Shown here: one piece after another, positions 47,761 to 56,307 of the stretch
Numbering within the stretch: the stretch's first letter is position 1
How the letters are laid out: the number at the start of each line of letters is the position of its first letter
From: Streptococcus ictaluri 707-05
Lineage (GTDB): Bacteria; Bacillota; Bacilli; Lactobacillales; Streptococcaceae
Direction: 5' to 3'
Assembly (NCBI RefSeq): GCF_000188015.2
Contig: NZ_AEUX02000002.1
Coordinates: forward strand, 26,669-90,668
DNA: 64,000 nt
The notes under the pieces: generated by a model
Databases searched by the model: none
What the model was told of the DNA's origin: nothing
Seen by the model: only the letters and a program-made list of their open reading frames with translations
Position numbers and translations under genes: made by a program

Positions 47761-48277
47761 AGAAGCGATTAAAAAGATAAGAGAGCTTGACTTATATGGA
47801 TTATCCCCAGCAGGGTCAAAAAAAGCAATCATACCAATTGTTTGTCAAATTAAACTCGACCAATCAAAACCAGAGGTGCCGAAATTTGTTTCGGATTGGA
47901 TTGAAGAACATAAACAAATGTATGGTAAGCGGGACGAAGAATCTAAAGCCGACTTTGTTTTCAGAGCCATTTATGACATTTTTAGGTTTGGCGAAGGTAT
48001 TACTACCTATGATTTTTCTATAAGTGATGAATTGTCAAAGTGGACGACTGAAAACGCTTATAAATTTATTACCGTAATTTTATTCGGCTACACAGTCGAA
48101 AAAGAGAAGTTGTACATCGTTGACTTACCAAACGGTCAACCTTTAGTACGCGGGAAAAACACTTTGTATTTTAGTCAAAATCTAACGACCGAAAATGCAC
48201 GACTCACCGAATCCGAAATCCGCAAAGATTTCGAGTGGGCTTGGCGAGAAGGATTTGCGAAAGAGGTGCCGGAATGA
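47750..48277 (+). CDS. DUF1642-like phage protein
   Basis: 175 residues. EVPKFVSDWIEEHK and the C-terminal LTESEIRKDFEWAWREGFAKEV with YTVEKEKLYIV match the DUF1642 proteins common in lactococcal and streptococcal phages. Function unknown. Confidence 0.75.
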   Translation: MNIEEAIKKIRELDLYGLSPAGSKKAIIPIVCQIKLDQSKPEVPKFVSDWIEEHKQMYGKRDEESKADFVFRAIYDIFRFGEGITTYDFSISDELSKWTTENAYKFITVILFGYTVEKEKLYIVDLPNGQPLVRGKNTLYFSQNLTTENARLTESEIRKDFEWAWREGFAKEVPE

Positions 48278-48444
48278 GCAGGGACAAAACCAGAATCAGA
48301 AGCATTGTGAAGTCCATGAAACAGCTAGGTGCTAGCGAAGAAGAAATAGGTGATTATGTGTTGTTGCATATAGCAAAGAAACCACATGCTTTAGCTGGGG
48401 TTCGCAGTGCATTTAAGATTTTCAGAAGCGAAGGGTGGCAATAA
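48274..48444 (+). CDS. Small hypothetical phage protein
   Basis: 56 residues, basic (MSRDKTRIRSIVKSMKQLGAS...). The ATG at 48274 overlaps the stop of the previous gene. Function unknown. The next 136 bases hold no convincing gene. Confidence 0.55.
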   Translation: MSRDKTRIRSIVKSMKQLGASEEEIGDYVLLHIAKKPHALAGVRSAFKIFRSEGWQ

Positions 48445-48580
48445 ATCATGAATCGATGTGCGCCTGTGTCAAAATAAAAAACGGAAGAGAGGGCTTTTCT
48501 CCACAAAACAAAAAGACGTCCATGCAGAACGCCTTCATGATTAAATACCCAACAATATTATATCATGAATGGAGAGTTAG

Positions 48581-49018
48581 ATGGGCAACATTCCGACACC
48601 AAAAGCTAATAATTTTTTGGAAGAATTAAAGACTATCCCACATCTCATAGAGACCCTTGAAAGAGACGCCAACCTAATGAGTCGGTCGCTCGTTAAGTCT
48701 CCTCAATGGTCCGATATGAAGGTATCTGGTGGGGTCAAACAATCACAGGAAGACAAAAACATAAAGATGCTGCACATGGTCAGCTATTATAGTGATCAGA
48801 TTGAGCGTTTAAAAGACCGCCGGCAAGAGATGGCTAATTTGATTGTGCAAAGCATGGGAATTTGTGAGAGCCATGTTTTACTCACGACTTATCTCGACTG
48901 TGATGGAGACTATGAGAGAGCCAGAGAACGCTTAAACATAGGCAATCGTAATAAATACTTTATGTTTGTCAGAAGAGGCAAGGAAAGTCTAGAATTGATA
49001 CTAAAAAATACTAATTAG
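48581..49018 (+). CDS. ArpU/DUF1492-like late transcription regulator
   Basis: 145 residues, helical, with a C-terminal sigma-region-4-like HTH (CDGDYERARERLNIGNRNKYF). Position and composition fit the DUF1492/ArpU/RinA group that switches on packaging and structural genes. The 3' end carries one copy of a 25-bp repeat whose second copy lies just upstream of the late region. Confidence 0.7.
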   Translation: MGNIPTPKANNFLEELKTIPHLIETLERDANLMSRSLVKSPQWSDMKVSGGVKQSQEDKNIKMLHMVSYYSDQIERLKDRRQEMANLIVQSMGICESHVLLTTYLDCDGDYERARERLNIGNRNKYFMFVRRGKESLELILKNTN

Positions 49019-49048
49019 ATACAAATTGATACTACATAATACTAATTA
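48993..49048 (+). repeat. 25-bp direct repeat at the late-control boundary
   Basis: AATTGATACTA-n-A-n-AATACTAATTA occurs at 48993-49017 and 49024-49048, 23 of 25 positions identical and 31 bp apart, about three helical turns. The first copy is in the end of the regulator gene. Likely binding sites of a dimeric activator upstream of a late promoter (TATAGT at 49058-49063). Confidence 0.65.
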
Positions 49049-49178
49049 CAGTGTTAATATAGTAGCATAGCAAAATAACAAGAAGAGATAACCTTTTAAC
49101 CACTGACTATTTATTTAGTCGCCAACTTTAACTACCGTCGAACTTGTTATTTTGCAGCCAAAAGGCAAGTGGAAAGGC

Positions 49179-49224
49179 TGAGACGATTTAAATGGTTTTG
49201 CAGGTTCGACTCCTGCCGTCTCAA
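49179..49224 (+). other. tRNA-like minihelix 1 (acceptor plus T-arm only)
   Basis: Acceptor TGAGACG (49179-49185) pairs with CGTCTCA (49217-49223), directly joined to T-arm GCAGG-TTCGACT-CCTGC, with a canonical TTCRANY loop and discriminator A49224. Only 14 nt replace the D- and anticodon arms, so it cannot decode. Confidence 0.65.
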
Positions 49225-49473
49225 TTACCCAGAGATTACACACTGTGACATTGCGGGATGTAATCAAAGTAAAAAGAATCACGGAACTTTGCAATGTCCG
49301 CCGTGAGTTAACACCCTTATTCGACATTGGCGTGCCCTTGAGGAAAATACGCAATCTGGGTTCGGTGTTAATAATTAAGACTTAGCAATGCCTCTTAACA
49401 ATGCGTACCAGTGCTAAGTCGATTGATTAACCGCAAGTCGATACTAAGGGTCGCAACCTTGCTTGTGGTTAGT

Positions 49474-49515
49474 GGGGACAACGGTTGTAAGTCGGTTCGA
49501 TTCCGACTGTTCCTG
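49474..49515 (+). other. tRNA-like minihelix 2 (acceptor plus T-arm only)
   Basis: Acceptor GGGGACA (49474-49480) pairs with TGTTCCT (49508-49514; two G-U pairs), joined to T-arm GTCGG-TTCGATT-CCGAC (49491-49507). Ten nt replace the other arms. Confidence 0.6.
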
Positions 49516-49520
49516 TGCTA

Positions 49521-49545
49521 GTCATCACATTGTGGTGGCTTTTTA
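49521..49545 (+). terminator. Terminator of the structured RNA
   Basis: GTCATCAC (49521-49528) pairs with GTGGTGGC (49532-49539) through eight pairs including wobbles, then T5. Confidence 0.6.
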
Positions 49546-49560
49546 TTATGGAGGATTAAA

Positions 49561-49701
49561 ATGAGACCAAATAAGTATCCGTATAGCAAACCACAACGAG
49601 AAAAAGAAGTAAGTAATATATACGTTGATAATGATTACACTATTCCATCCACAACATTAGTTCATTATATTAATAGGCTAACTGGTGAGGTCAGGGTATG
49701 A
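49561..49701 (+). CDS. Small phage protein with MRPxxYPY start
   Basis: 46 residues (MRPNKYPYSKPQREKEV...). GGAGGATTAAA precedes ATG, and its stop overlaps the HNH start (ATGA). Shares the N-terminal motif with the gene at 38832-39011. Function unknown. Confidence 0.6.
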   Translation: MRPNKYPYSKPQREKEVSNIYVDNDYTIPSTTLVHYINRLTGEVRV

Positions 49702-50036
49702 GGCCGCAGAAGCTAACTATTGCTGGAGGTAGGCGTACAACAGTGGACTACGATGATAGATCAGCAGAGTATCGTGATTACAATCGTAATCGCTGGAAGT
49801 ACGATAAGCGAGTTAAGCAGTTTTATAACTCTAAGTTGTGGAGAGAGACAAGTAAGCAAGTGCTGTTGCAAAACGATTATGTTTGTGCTATGTGTGGCGG
49901 AGAAGCTACTATGACTGATCACATTATTTCAGTTAAAAAAGATTGGAACAAAAGATTAGATTGGAATAACTTGCAAGCAAGCTGTAAAGCGTGTAACGAT
50001 AGTAAAGCGATACGAGAAAGATGTAAAAATAATTAA
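49698..50036 (+). CDS. HNH endonuclease
   Basis: 112 residues. CAMCGGEATMTDHII and LDWNNLQASCKACNDSK are the zinc-binding CxxC pair and HNH core. In HK97-type cos phages this nuclease sits beside the terminase genes and works with the terminase in genome packaging. Confidence 0.9.
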   Translation: MRPQKLTIAGGRRTTVDYDDRSAEYRDYNRNRWKYDKRVKQFYNSKLWRETSKQVLLQNDYVCAMCGGEATMTDHIISVKKDWNKRLDWNNLQASCKACNDSKAIRERCKNN

Positions 50037-50206
50037 TAGAAAAACGGGTGTAAAAATTAACAAAAGCACGTCAATGTTCGGGAAATACCCCACTTGTTTT
50101 TGAACGGGGGTACATTGTTCGGAAAACAAAGAACGCGCCCTTTTCCGTGCAAAAAATTCCCTTTTTGAAATTTTTAAAACTGTAAAGTTCGTGTAAAGGA
50201 GGTCTT
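50037..50206. other. Non-coding spacer with possible cos site
   Basis: 170 bases between HNH and terS with no gene. TGTTCGG occurs twice (about 50082 and 50114), with CCCC- and GGGGG-rich flanks, followed by CGCGCCC. In HNH/TerS-P27 phages the cos site lies here, so this is the best candidate region. The exact nick is not visible. Confidence 0.4.
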
Positions 50207-50674
50207 ATGGGAAGAAATTTAAAGCTAGTTGAAACGACAAAAAAACATCTTACAAAAGAAGAAAAAATAACGAGAGAAACCGCGCAAAATAAGTCTTCTG
50301 ACGGTCTTAAAAAGTTGCAAAAGACACCTCCTGAACACTTTAATAATGTAGCTAAGTACGAGTATAGAAGAATCATAGAAGACCTCCAAAACCTACCCCT
50401 AAGAAATCTCGATAGAGGGCTATTAGAGTTATATTGCACATGGTATGCTATCTATAAAGAAACGATTAGAAAGTTAGATGAGGTTGGTTATTTTACGAAT
50501 GATCCAGACAAAGGATTGATTCCAAGTCCGCTTATTTTGACGTTGGAAAAAGCCACTGCGAACATTAGAAGTAGCGCAAGTCAACTTGGGCTAACTGTTG
50601 ATAGCCGTATGAAGATGTTTATGCCGAAGCAGGACGAGAAGAAAGAGTCTATATTTGATAAGTTTGGAGGATAG
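50207..50674 (+). CDS. terS: Terminase small subunit (P27 family)
   Basis: 155 residues that recognise the packaging site. Central KYEYRRIIEDLQNLPLRNLDRGLLELYCTWYAIYK and the C-terminal SQLGLTVDSRMKM match phage P27-type TerS. GGAGGTCTT precedes ATG. Confidence 0.9.
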   Translation: MGRNLKLVETTKKHLTKEEKITRETAQNKSSDGLKKLQKTPPEHFNNVAKYEYRRIIEDLQNLPLRNLDRGLLELYCTWYAIYKETIRKLDEVGYFTNDPDKGLIPSPLILTLEKATANIRSSASQLGLTVDSRMKMFMPKQDEKKESIFDKFGG

Positions 50675-50677
50675 ATA

Positions 50678-50914
50678 TTGGAATCAAGATTTCCTAAAAC
50701 ATGGTTCGATGAGTATGAAGAAGTTTCAGTCTTGAAAAATGATTCAGAAATATCGGAACTACACAAAAAGTGGTGGGGTGGAGAAAACATTGAAATAACA
50801 AAAGAAATGCTAGAGGCTTTGTTAGATGGTAAAGCACTTGGTTGGGATGATGGAGAATATAGCCATGTTATCGCTCTATCTACAGAAGCCATTTCAAGCA
50901 TTAAAGGAGAGTGA
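50678..50914 (+). CDS. Hypothetical acidic phage protein, TTG start
   Basis: 78 residues (MESRFPKTWFDEYEEVSVL...) inserted between terS and terL. GGAGG lies six bases before TTG 50678. Function unknown. Confidence 0.55.
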   Translation: MESRFPKTWFDEYEEVSVLKNDSEISELHKKWWGGENIEITKEMLEALLDGKALGWDDGEYSHVIALSTEAISSIKGE

Positions 50915-51019
50915 ATGATGGAAGCCTATTTTAGATTCAAAATAATAATGAGTATAATCGGTTTAATCGTTTGGCTGATATGTGTTTTGCTATTCTTATT
51001 CGGGAAAAATAGGGGGTAA
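50915..51019 (+). CDS. Small phage membrane protein
   Basis: 34 residues with one membrane helix (MSIIGLIVWLICVLLFLF). AAAGGAG lies six bases upstream of ATG 50915; ATG 50918 is an alternative. It ends three bases before terL. Function unknown. Confidence 0.5.
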   Translation: MMEAYFRFKIIMSIIGLIVWLICVLLFLFGKNRG

Positions 51020-51022
51020 AAA

Positions 51023-52771
51023 GTGACATACGATTGTTCCCAAATAGACAAGCAGTATCGTGATGCTGCTTTTTATTATGCCTTGTCGGTGGTTAATGGC
51101 GAACGTTTAGCCAGCAAGAAAGTTTATAAGGCATGCATGCGCCATCTGGCAGACTTACAAAAAATCACGGATGATGATTTCTTATACGATTACCATCCAG
51201 ATAAAGGGGCAGACCCAATAAACTTCATTGAGATATTACCAGATGTGAAGACAGGGAAACCATATCCGTTAGCGGAATTTCAAAAGTTTATCCTAGCTAA
51301 CTTGTATGGTTGGCGGTATAAATCAAATGACAGTATCAGACGTTTTAAAAAAGCCATGATTTCACTTGCTCGTAAAAATGGCAAGACTATCATTGTGGCA
51401 GGAATTGCCCTGTATGAATTTCTCTTTGGAAAGAATCCGGCAATGTCGCGGCAGATTTTCTTTACTGCAAACGATAGAGCACAGGCAAACATCGCAAGAG
51501 AGATGGCGCGTAAGCAGTTAGAGGCCTTGAGGTCACAAAGTGATGAGATACGAAAAGCTACTAAGATTGTGCGTGACGAAATGCGAAATCTTAACGACGA
51601 ATCTTATATGCGAGCCCTTAGCCGTGATACTGGCGCAGTCGATGGTTTCGAGCCATACCTTGGTATTTTGGACGAGTTTGCAGCGTCTAAGACAAATGAA
51701 ATGATTGAGCTTTTGGTGTCTGGTCAAGGTCAGTTAGATAATCCTTTAATTCTGATTATCTCAACGGCAGGTATGGATCTAAACGCCCCGATGCACACAG
51801 TTGAATACCCGTATATCGAAAAGATTTTAGATAGAAAAATCGAGGATGATAGCTATTTCGCTTTCATTGCTGAGCAGGACAACGAGGAAGAAATCAAGGA
51901 TGAAGCGAATTGGATAAAGTCAAATCCTATTCTTGAGGTCGAGGCTTTGCACGATAAGTTAATAGATTATCTACGCAAACGTAGGCAGACATCACTTGAG
52001 ACTGGACAAGTCAACGAGGTCCTTATTAAAAACTTTAATATGTGGCGCCAATCCAGCGAGGAATCCTATATCGACAAACAATCTTGGGAACTTGCTCGGA
52101 TTGATAAGCCAGATACTAATAAGCGGAGAGTTTGGTTAGGTGTTGACGTTGGTCGTGTTAGCGACTTATTTGCTATTACACCAGTTGTCATGATGGATGA
52201 TTTTTGGTATATCGACAGCTTTTCTTTTGTGGCTACCAAATACGGTTTAACCGCTAAAGAAAAACGGGATGGCGTATCTTATAGCAATCTTGAACGCCAA
52301 GGCTATTGCGAGATAACCACCCTAGAAAGTGGTGTCATAGATGATGAACGTGTGCTCGAAAAAATTGAAGAGATGGTCTATACCAACGAGTGGGAAGTTA
52401 ACGGGATTTGCTTTGACCCATACCAATTCGGAACGCTACTTACAATGATTGAAAAAAGGCATCCAGAATGGCCGCTGATAGAAGTTTCGCAGACGACAAT
52501 GGTTTTGAACATGCCGACAAAACAATTCCGTGACGACCTAAAAAAAGGCAAAATAAAGCACTCTGGGAACCCTTTGCTAACCATGGCTGTTAACAATGCT
52601 TATATTAAAACTGATAATAATGGTATGAAGATTGATAAGAATAAGAATAGCAATAAGATTGATCCGCTGGACGCAGCTTTAGATGGGTATGCAGTTTGTT
52701 ACTTAGAGCCATTTGATGGATCTGGTTATTGGACAAGTGAAAAGATTTTAGGAGGAGAGACACTGTTTTGA
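51023..52771 (+). CDS. terL: Terminase large subunit
   Basis: 582 residues. ATPase domain with Walker A-like SLARKNGKTI and Walker B LGILDEFAAS; C-terminal RNase H-like nuclease with VWLGVDVGRVSDL and the late Asp in DPLDAALDGYAV. It pumps and cuts phage DNA at the portal. GTG start. Terminase_1 (HK97/Sfi21-like) family. Confidence 0.95.
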   Translation: MTYDCSQIDKQYRDAAFYYALSVVNGERLASKKVYKACMRHLADLQKITDDDFLYDYHPDKGADPINFIEILPDVKTGKPYPLAEFQKFILANLYGWRYKSNDSIRRFKKAMISLARKNGKTIIVAGIALYEFLFGKNPAMSRQIFFTANDRAQANIAREMARKQLEALRSQSDEIRKATKIVRDEMRNLNDESYMRALSRDTGAVDGFEPYLGILDEFAASKTNEMIELLVSGQGQLDNPLILIISTAGMDLNAPMHTVEYPYIEKILDRKIEDDSYFAFIAEQDNEEEIKDEANWIKSNPILEVEALHDKLIDYLRKRRQTSLETGQVNEVLIKNFNMWRQSSEESYIDKQSWELARIDKPDTNKRRVWLGVDVGRVSDLFAITPVVMMDDFWYIDSFSFVATKYGLTAKEKRDGVSYSNLERQGYCEITTLESGVIDDERVLEKIEEMVYTNEWEVNGICFDPYQFGTLLTMIEKRHPEWPLIEVSQTTMVLNMPTKQFRDDLKKGKIKHSGNPLLTMAVNNAYIKTDNNGMKIDKNKNSNKIDPLDAALDGYAVCYLEPFDGSGYWTSEKILGGETLF

Positions 52772-52935
52772 TTGGTTTTATTTTAAAAAACATACACACA
52801 TTAATCCTGTTAGTTGGATTAGGACTGTTAATATACGGTATTTTTTTGTTTGGCGATAAGGTTGGTTTTATCGCAAGCGGCCTTATATTACTTATTTTGG
52901 CTATCTACGTAGATAGCATAGGAGGTAGAAAATGA
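52768..52935 (+). CDS. Small phage membrane protein, TTG start
   Basis: 55 residues with two hydrophobic helices (LILLVGLGLLIYGIFLF and FIASGLILLILAIYV). TTG overlaps the terL stop; GGAGGAGA lies nine bases upstream. It ends overlapping the next ATG. Function unknown. Confidence 0.55.
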   Translation: MIGFILKNIHTLILLVGLGLLIYGIFLFGDKVGFIASGLILLILAIYVDSIGGRK

Positions 52936-53198
52936 ATAAAAGACTCAAAAAGAAACGTAAATTAGAAACAGCGGTTGTGATGCTGATTGCTGAAAACGCT
53001 ATGCAAGCAGAAGCAATTAAAAATCAAAACAAACAAATCAGGGAGCTAACATCAATTGTTCAGCGGAATGTTATGGCAACAAACGAAGAGTTAGCGACTA
53101 TTAAAGGCACCGTTTTAGACAACCAAGTGGCTATTAAAGCAATTGGTGATGATGTTGATTACATCAAGCAAAATTACAAACGGAAGTGGCGAAAATAG
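52932..53198 (+). CDS. Small coiled-coil phage protein
   Basis: 88 residues, very basic N-terminus (MNKRLKKKRKLE) then a coiled coil. Located between terL and portal. Similar short proteins occur in related siphophages. Function unknown. Confidence 0.55.
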   Translation: MNKRLKKKRKLETAVVMLIAENAMQAEAIKNQNKQIRELTSIVQRNVMATNEELATIKGTVLDNQVAIKAIGDDVDYIKQNYKRKWRK

Positions 53199-53231
53199 AA
53201 GTTAATGGTTTAGAAAGGAGGTGAGAAATCG

Positions 53232-54452
53232 ATGAGTTTTTTTCAACCTTTGGGCAGTTCAAAGGTGTCCTGCGATGACTATATATCATCTGTTTTGGCT
53301 GGTGATATCTCTCAAAAATACTTAGGAGTATCGGCATTAAAAAACAGCGATATTTTAACAGCAACGTCTATTATTGCTGGAGATATTGCTAGGTTTCCGC
53401 TTGTTAAAAAGGACGTTAACGGGGACATTATTCATGATGAGGATATCAATTATCTTTTAAATGTTAAATCCACAAATAATGCGAGTGCTAGGACTTGGAA
53501 ATTTGCTATGGCAGTCAATGCCATTTTGACCGGCAACTCCTTTTCCCGCATCCTTCGCGACCCAAAAACAGGTCAAGCACTGCAATTTCAGTTTTATAGA
53601 CCATCTGAAACGACTGTTGAGGAAACGGATAATCATGATATTGTCTATACTTTTACTGATATTTTGACTGGTAAACAAATTAAATGCTTTGCTCACGATG
53701 TCATTCACTGGAAGTTTTTTAGTCATGACACAATCCTTGGCAGATCTCCGCTATTGTCTTTAGGTGATGAGATAGAGTTGCAAACGGGTGGTATCAATAC
53801 CTTAATTAAATTTTTCAAAGATGGTTTTTCTAGTGGCATTTTAACGTTGACAGGTTCTCAATTAAATGGAGAAGCTAGAAAGAAAGCTCGTACGGACTTT
53901 GAAAAAATGCGTGAGGGTTCTACTGGTGGAAGCCCGCTAGTATTTGACAGCACACAAACTTATAAGCCACTTCAAATTGATACTAACGTGCTGCAATTAA
54001 TCACGAGTAACAATTTTTCAACTGCTCAAATTGCTAAGGCTTTACGAGTGCCAAGTTACAAACTTGGAGTTAATAGCCCTAACCAATCCGTAGCTCAACT
54101 GATGGAGGACTATGTCACAAACGACTTGCCTTTTTATTTTGATGCGATTACAAGCGAACTAGCTCTTAAAACGTTAAATGATAAAGATAGACGTCTCTAT
54201 CATATTGAATTTGACACACGAAGTATCACAGGTCGGAATGTAGATGAAATTGTCAAGTTGGTCAATAATCAAATATTGACACCTAACCAAGGCCTTATTG
54301 AGTTAGGTAAGCAAAAATCTACAGATCCTAATATGGATAGGTATCAGTCGAGCCTGAACTACGTCTTTTTAGACAAAAAAGAAGAATATCAGGACAAGGT
54401 TGGTATCAAAGGGAAAGGAGGTGAGGTAAATGCCAAAGAGGATAAATCTTAA
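53232..54452 (+). CDS. Portal protein (HK97 family)
   Basis: 406 residues forming the dodecameric portal at the head vertex. TATSIIAGDIARFPLVKKD, DVIHWKFFSHDTILGRSPL and ALRVPSYKLGV are typical HK97-portal segments. AAAGGAGGTGAG upstream; the 3' end overlaps the protease gene by 23 bases. Confidence 0.94.
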   Translation: MSFFQPLGSSKVSCDDYISSVLAGDISQKYLGVSALKNSDILTATSIIAGDIARFPLVKKDVNGDIIHDEDINYLLNVKSTNNASARTWKFAMAVNAILTGNSFSRILRDPKTGQALQFQFYRPSETTVEETDNHDIVYTFTDILTGKQIKCFAHDVIHWKFFSHDTILGRSPLLSLGDEIELQTGGINTLIKFFKDGFSSGILTLTGSQLNGEARKKARTDFEKMREGSTGGSPLVFDSTQTYKPLQIDTNVLQLITSNNFSTAQIAKALRVPSYKLGVNSPNQSVAQLMEDYVTNDLPFYFDAITSELALKTLNDKDRRLYHIEFDTRSITGRNVDEIVKLVNNQILTPNQGLIELGKQKSTDPNMDRYQSSLNYVFLDKKEEYQDKVGIKGKGGEVNAKEDKS

Positions 54453-55095
54453 AGGACCACTAATTTCAAATAACTCTCAGGAAGTTTACGACTATTATGG
54501 TATGGAAGCGGTCAGTGCTAAAAGTATCATCGAACAATTTCCTGAAGATGGTAATGATATTGTTTTGGAAGTTAATTCAAACGGTGGACTTGTGACAGTT
54601 GGAAGTGAAATCTATACCGCTTTGCGAAATTACAAAGGAAAAGTAACTGCAGAAATCACTGGCATGGCTGCAAGTGCAGCATCAGTGGCTGTTATGGGAG
54701 CTGATAAAGTCGTCATGAGTCCGACAGCTCAAATGATGGTGCACAAAGCACTTTTTAATTGGGTGTCTGGTAATAGCGATGACCTAGACAAAGCTTCTAA
54801 CGCCTTAAAATCAAGTGATAAAGCTATCGTTAATGCCTATGTCGCAAAAACAGGGTTGTCGGAAGATGAAATCATGAATTTAATGCGGAATGAAACATTT
54901 ATGTCTGCTCAAGATGCCGTAGAAAAAGGTTTTGCTGACGAAGTTATGTCTTTTGAAGCAGTTGCTAGCATTGATAATTCGATGTTGCCACAAGCGGTAA
55001 TTGATGATTATTACGCAAATAGGAACAAACGTAAAAAAGAAATTAGCAATATGTTGCTAGAAATCGAAAAAGAAGAAATTTTACAAGGGCTATAG
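54430..55095 (+). CDS. Prohead protease (ClpP-like)
   Basis: 221 residues, S14/ClpP fold. VLEVNSNGGLVTVGSEIY, the nucleophile Ser in TGMAASAASVAVMGAD and the His in MMVHKALFNWV. It processes the capsid scaffold during maturation. The gene starts within the end of the portal gene. Confidence 0.93.
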   Translation: MPKRINLKGPLISNNSQEVYDYYGMEAVSAKSIIEQFPEDGNDIVLEVNSNGGLVTVGSEIYTALRNYKGKVTAEITGMAASAASVAVMGADKVVMSPTAQMMVHKALFNWVSGNSDDLDKASNALKSSDKAIVNAYVAKTGLSEDEIMNLMRNETFMSAQDAVEKGFADEVMSFEAVASIDNSMLPQAVIDDYYANRNKRKKEISNMLLEIEKEEILQGL

Positions 55096-55119
55096 GCTCT
55101 TTTTTTATTGGAGGAATTT

Positions 55120-56307
55120 ATGTTCGAAGAAAAAATCAAAGAAATTAAAGCGACTATCGCTAGTTTAAACCAAGCGATTGCTACGAAAACAACAGAAGTA
55201 AAAAATGCTTTGGAATCAGATGACCTTGAAACTGCTCGCTCAATTAAAGCAGAAATTGAAGAAGCTAAAGCAAACCTAGCAGAAGCAGAAAATGACTTGA
55301 AATTGTATGAAGCTAGCATTGAAAAAGGCGGTGCAGAAAATATTGGAGGAAAAGAAGTGCCACAAGAAACAACAACTTATCGCGAGAGTGTTAATGAATT
55401 TATTCGCTCAAAAGGAAAAGCCGTTAATGAAGGTTTACGATTCGAAGGCAAAGATGAAGTGCTTATCCCGCTGAACAAAGTAACACCAGTTGCTCCTGAA
55501 ACAGACGGAGTTAAAAAGACAGACGTGAAACCAGTTTCCAGCGAAGAAATCTTATACACACCAGCTCGTGAAGTTAAGACAGTTGTTGATTTGAAACAAT
55601 TCACTAGCATCCACCCAGCTAAAAAAGCATCAGGGAAATGGCCAGTATTGCAACGTGCGACTGAAAAAATGGTTAGCGTTGAAGAATTAGAAAAAAATCC
55701 AAAACTAGGCAAGCCACAATTTAAAAACGTTGAATGGGAAGTTAAAACATACCGCGGAGCTATTCCGTTGTCTCAAGAGTCAATTGACGACGCAGATGTA
55801 GATTTGGTTGGTATTGTTGCTGAAACAATCGGTCAAATGAAAGTTAATACAACCAATGATGCAATTGCTAAAGTTCTAAAAACATTTGAGGCTAAAGCTG
55901 GTGTCAAAACATTAGATGACATCAAAAAAATCCTAAATGTAGATTTAGATCCAGCTTATAATGTATCATTTATTGTATCTCAAAGTTTCTACCAAACCCT
56001 AGATACTTTAAAAGACAAAAATGGTCGCTACTTGCTTCAAGACTCAATCACCTCTGCGTCTGGCAAAGTATTCCTTGGAAAACCAGTATTTGTCCTATCT
56101 GATGATGTAATTGGTAAGGATTCAGCTTTTGTCGGAGATTTTAAGCGCGGCGTGTTATTCGCTGACCGCAAAGACTTAGGCCTTCGCTGGACGGACAACG
56201 AAATCTATGGGCAATACTTGCAAGCTGTACTCCGCTTTGGTGTCGCTAAGGTAGATGACAAAGCTGGCTACTATGTGACATTCACGCCAGAACAATTGCC
56301 CTCATAA
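55120..56307 (+). CDS. Major capsid protein (HK97 fold)
   Basis: 395 residues. The first ~100 are a charged coiled coil (delta scaffold, probably removed by the ClpP-like protease near the EVPQETTTYRES segment). The rest is the HK97 shell domain with PAREVKTVVDLKQFTSIHP and FGVAKVDDKAGYYVTFTPEQLPS. ATG 55120 has GGAGGA five bases upstream. Translation may extend past the stop by +1 frameshift into a HeH/LEM domain. Confidence 0.93.
   Translation: MFEEKIKEIKATIASLNQAIATKTTEVKNALESDDLETARSIKAEIEEAKANLAEAENDLKLYEASIEKGGAENIGGKEVPQETTTYRESVNEFIRSKGKAVNEGLRFEGKDEVLIPLNKVTPVAPETDGVKKTDVKPVSSEEILYTPAREVKTVVDLKQFTSIHPAKKASGKWPVLQRATEKMVSVEELEKNPKLGKPQFKNVEWEVKTYRGAIPLSQESIDDADVDLVGIVAETIGQMKVNTTNDAIAKVLKTFEAKAGVKTLDDIKKILNVDLDPAYNVSFIVSQSFYQTLDTLKDKNGRYLLQDSITSASGKVFLGKPVFVLSDDVIGKDSAFVGDFKRGVLFADRKDLGLRWTDNEIYGQYLQAVLRFGVAKVDDKAGYYVTFTPEQLPS

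Larger units (their letters stand above)
49085..49547 (+). ncRNA. Ornate structured phage RNA with two tRNA-like minihelices
   Basis: No plausible gene lies here. Pairings seen: GACTA/TAGTC (49105-49109/49116-49120); acceptor and T-arm minihelix 1 (49179-49223); GACATTGC/GCAATGTC (49247-49254/49291-49298), which crosses TCACGG/CCGTGA (49279-49284/49301-49306) as a pseudoknot; TTAACACC/GGTGTTAA (49308-49315/49364-49371) enclosing ATTG-CGT/ACG-CAAT; GACTTAGCA/TGCTAAGTC (49379-49387/49412-49420); TAACCGCAAG/CTTGTGGTTA (49428-49437/49462-49471); minihelix 2 (49474-49514); and a terminal hairpin with T5. Comparable in style to GOLLD/ROOL phage RNAs, but shorter. Function unknown. Confidence 0.65.

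Noticed and set aside
48435..48629. 64-codon ORF upstream of the ArpU-like gene
   Set aside because: No ribosome site, atypical composition, and it overlaps the start of the better supported gene at 48581.
49140..49230. A complete tRNA gene around the first T-arm
   Set aside because: Only acceptor and T-arm can be formed; 14 nt separate them, so there is no D-arm or anticodon arm.
49115..49354. 79-codon leftward ORF across the structured RNA
   Set aside because: Its translation contains ETAGVEPAKP, the usual mistranslation of tRNA-like DNA on the wrong strand. No ribosome site; the region is better explained as RNA.
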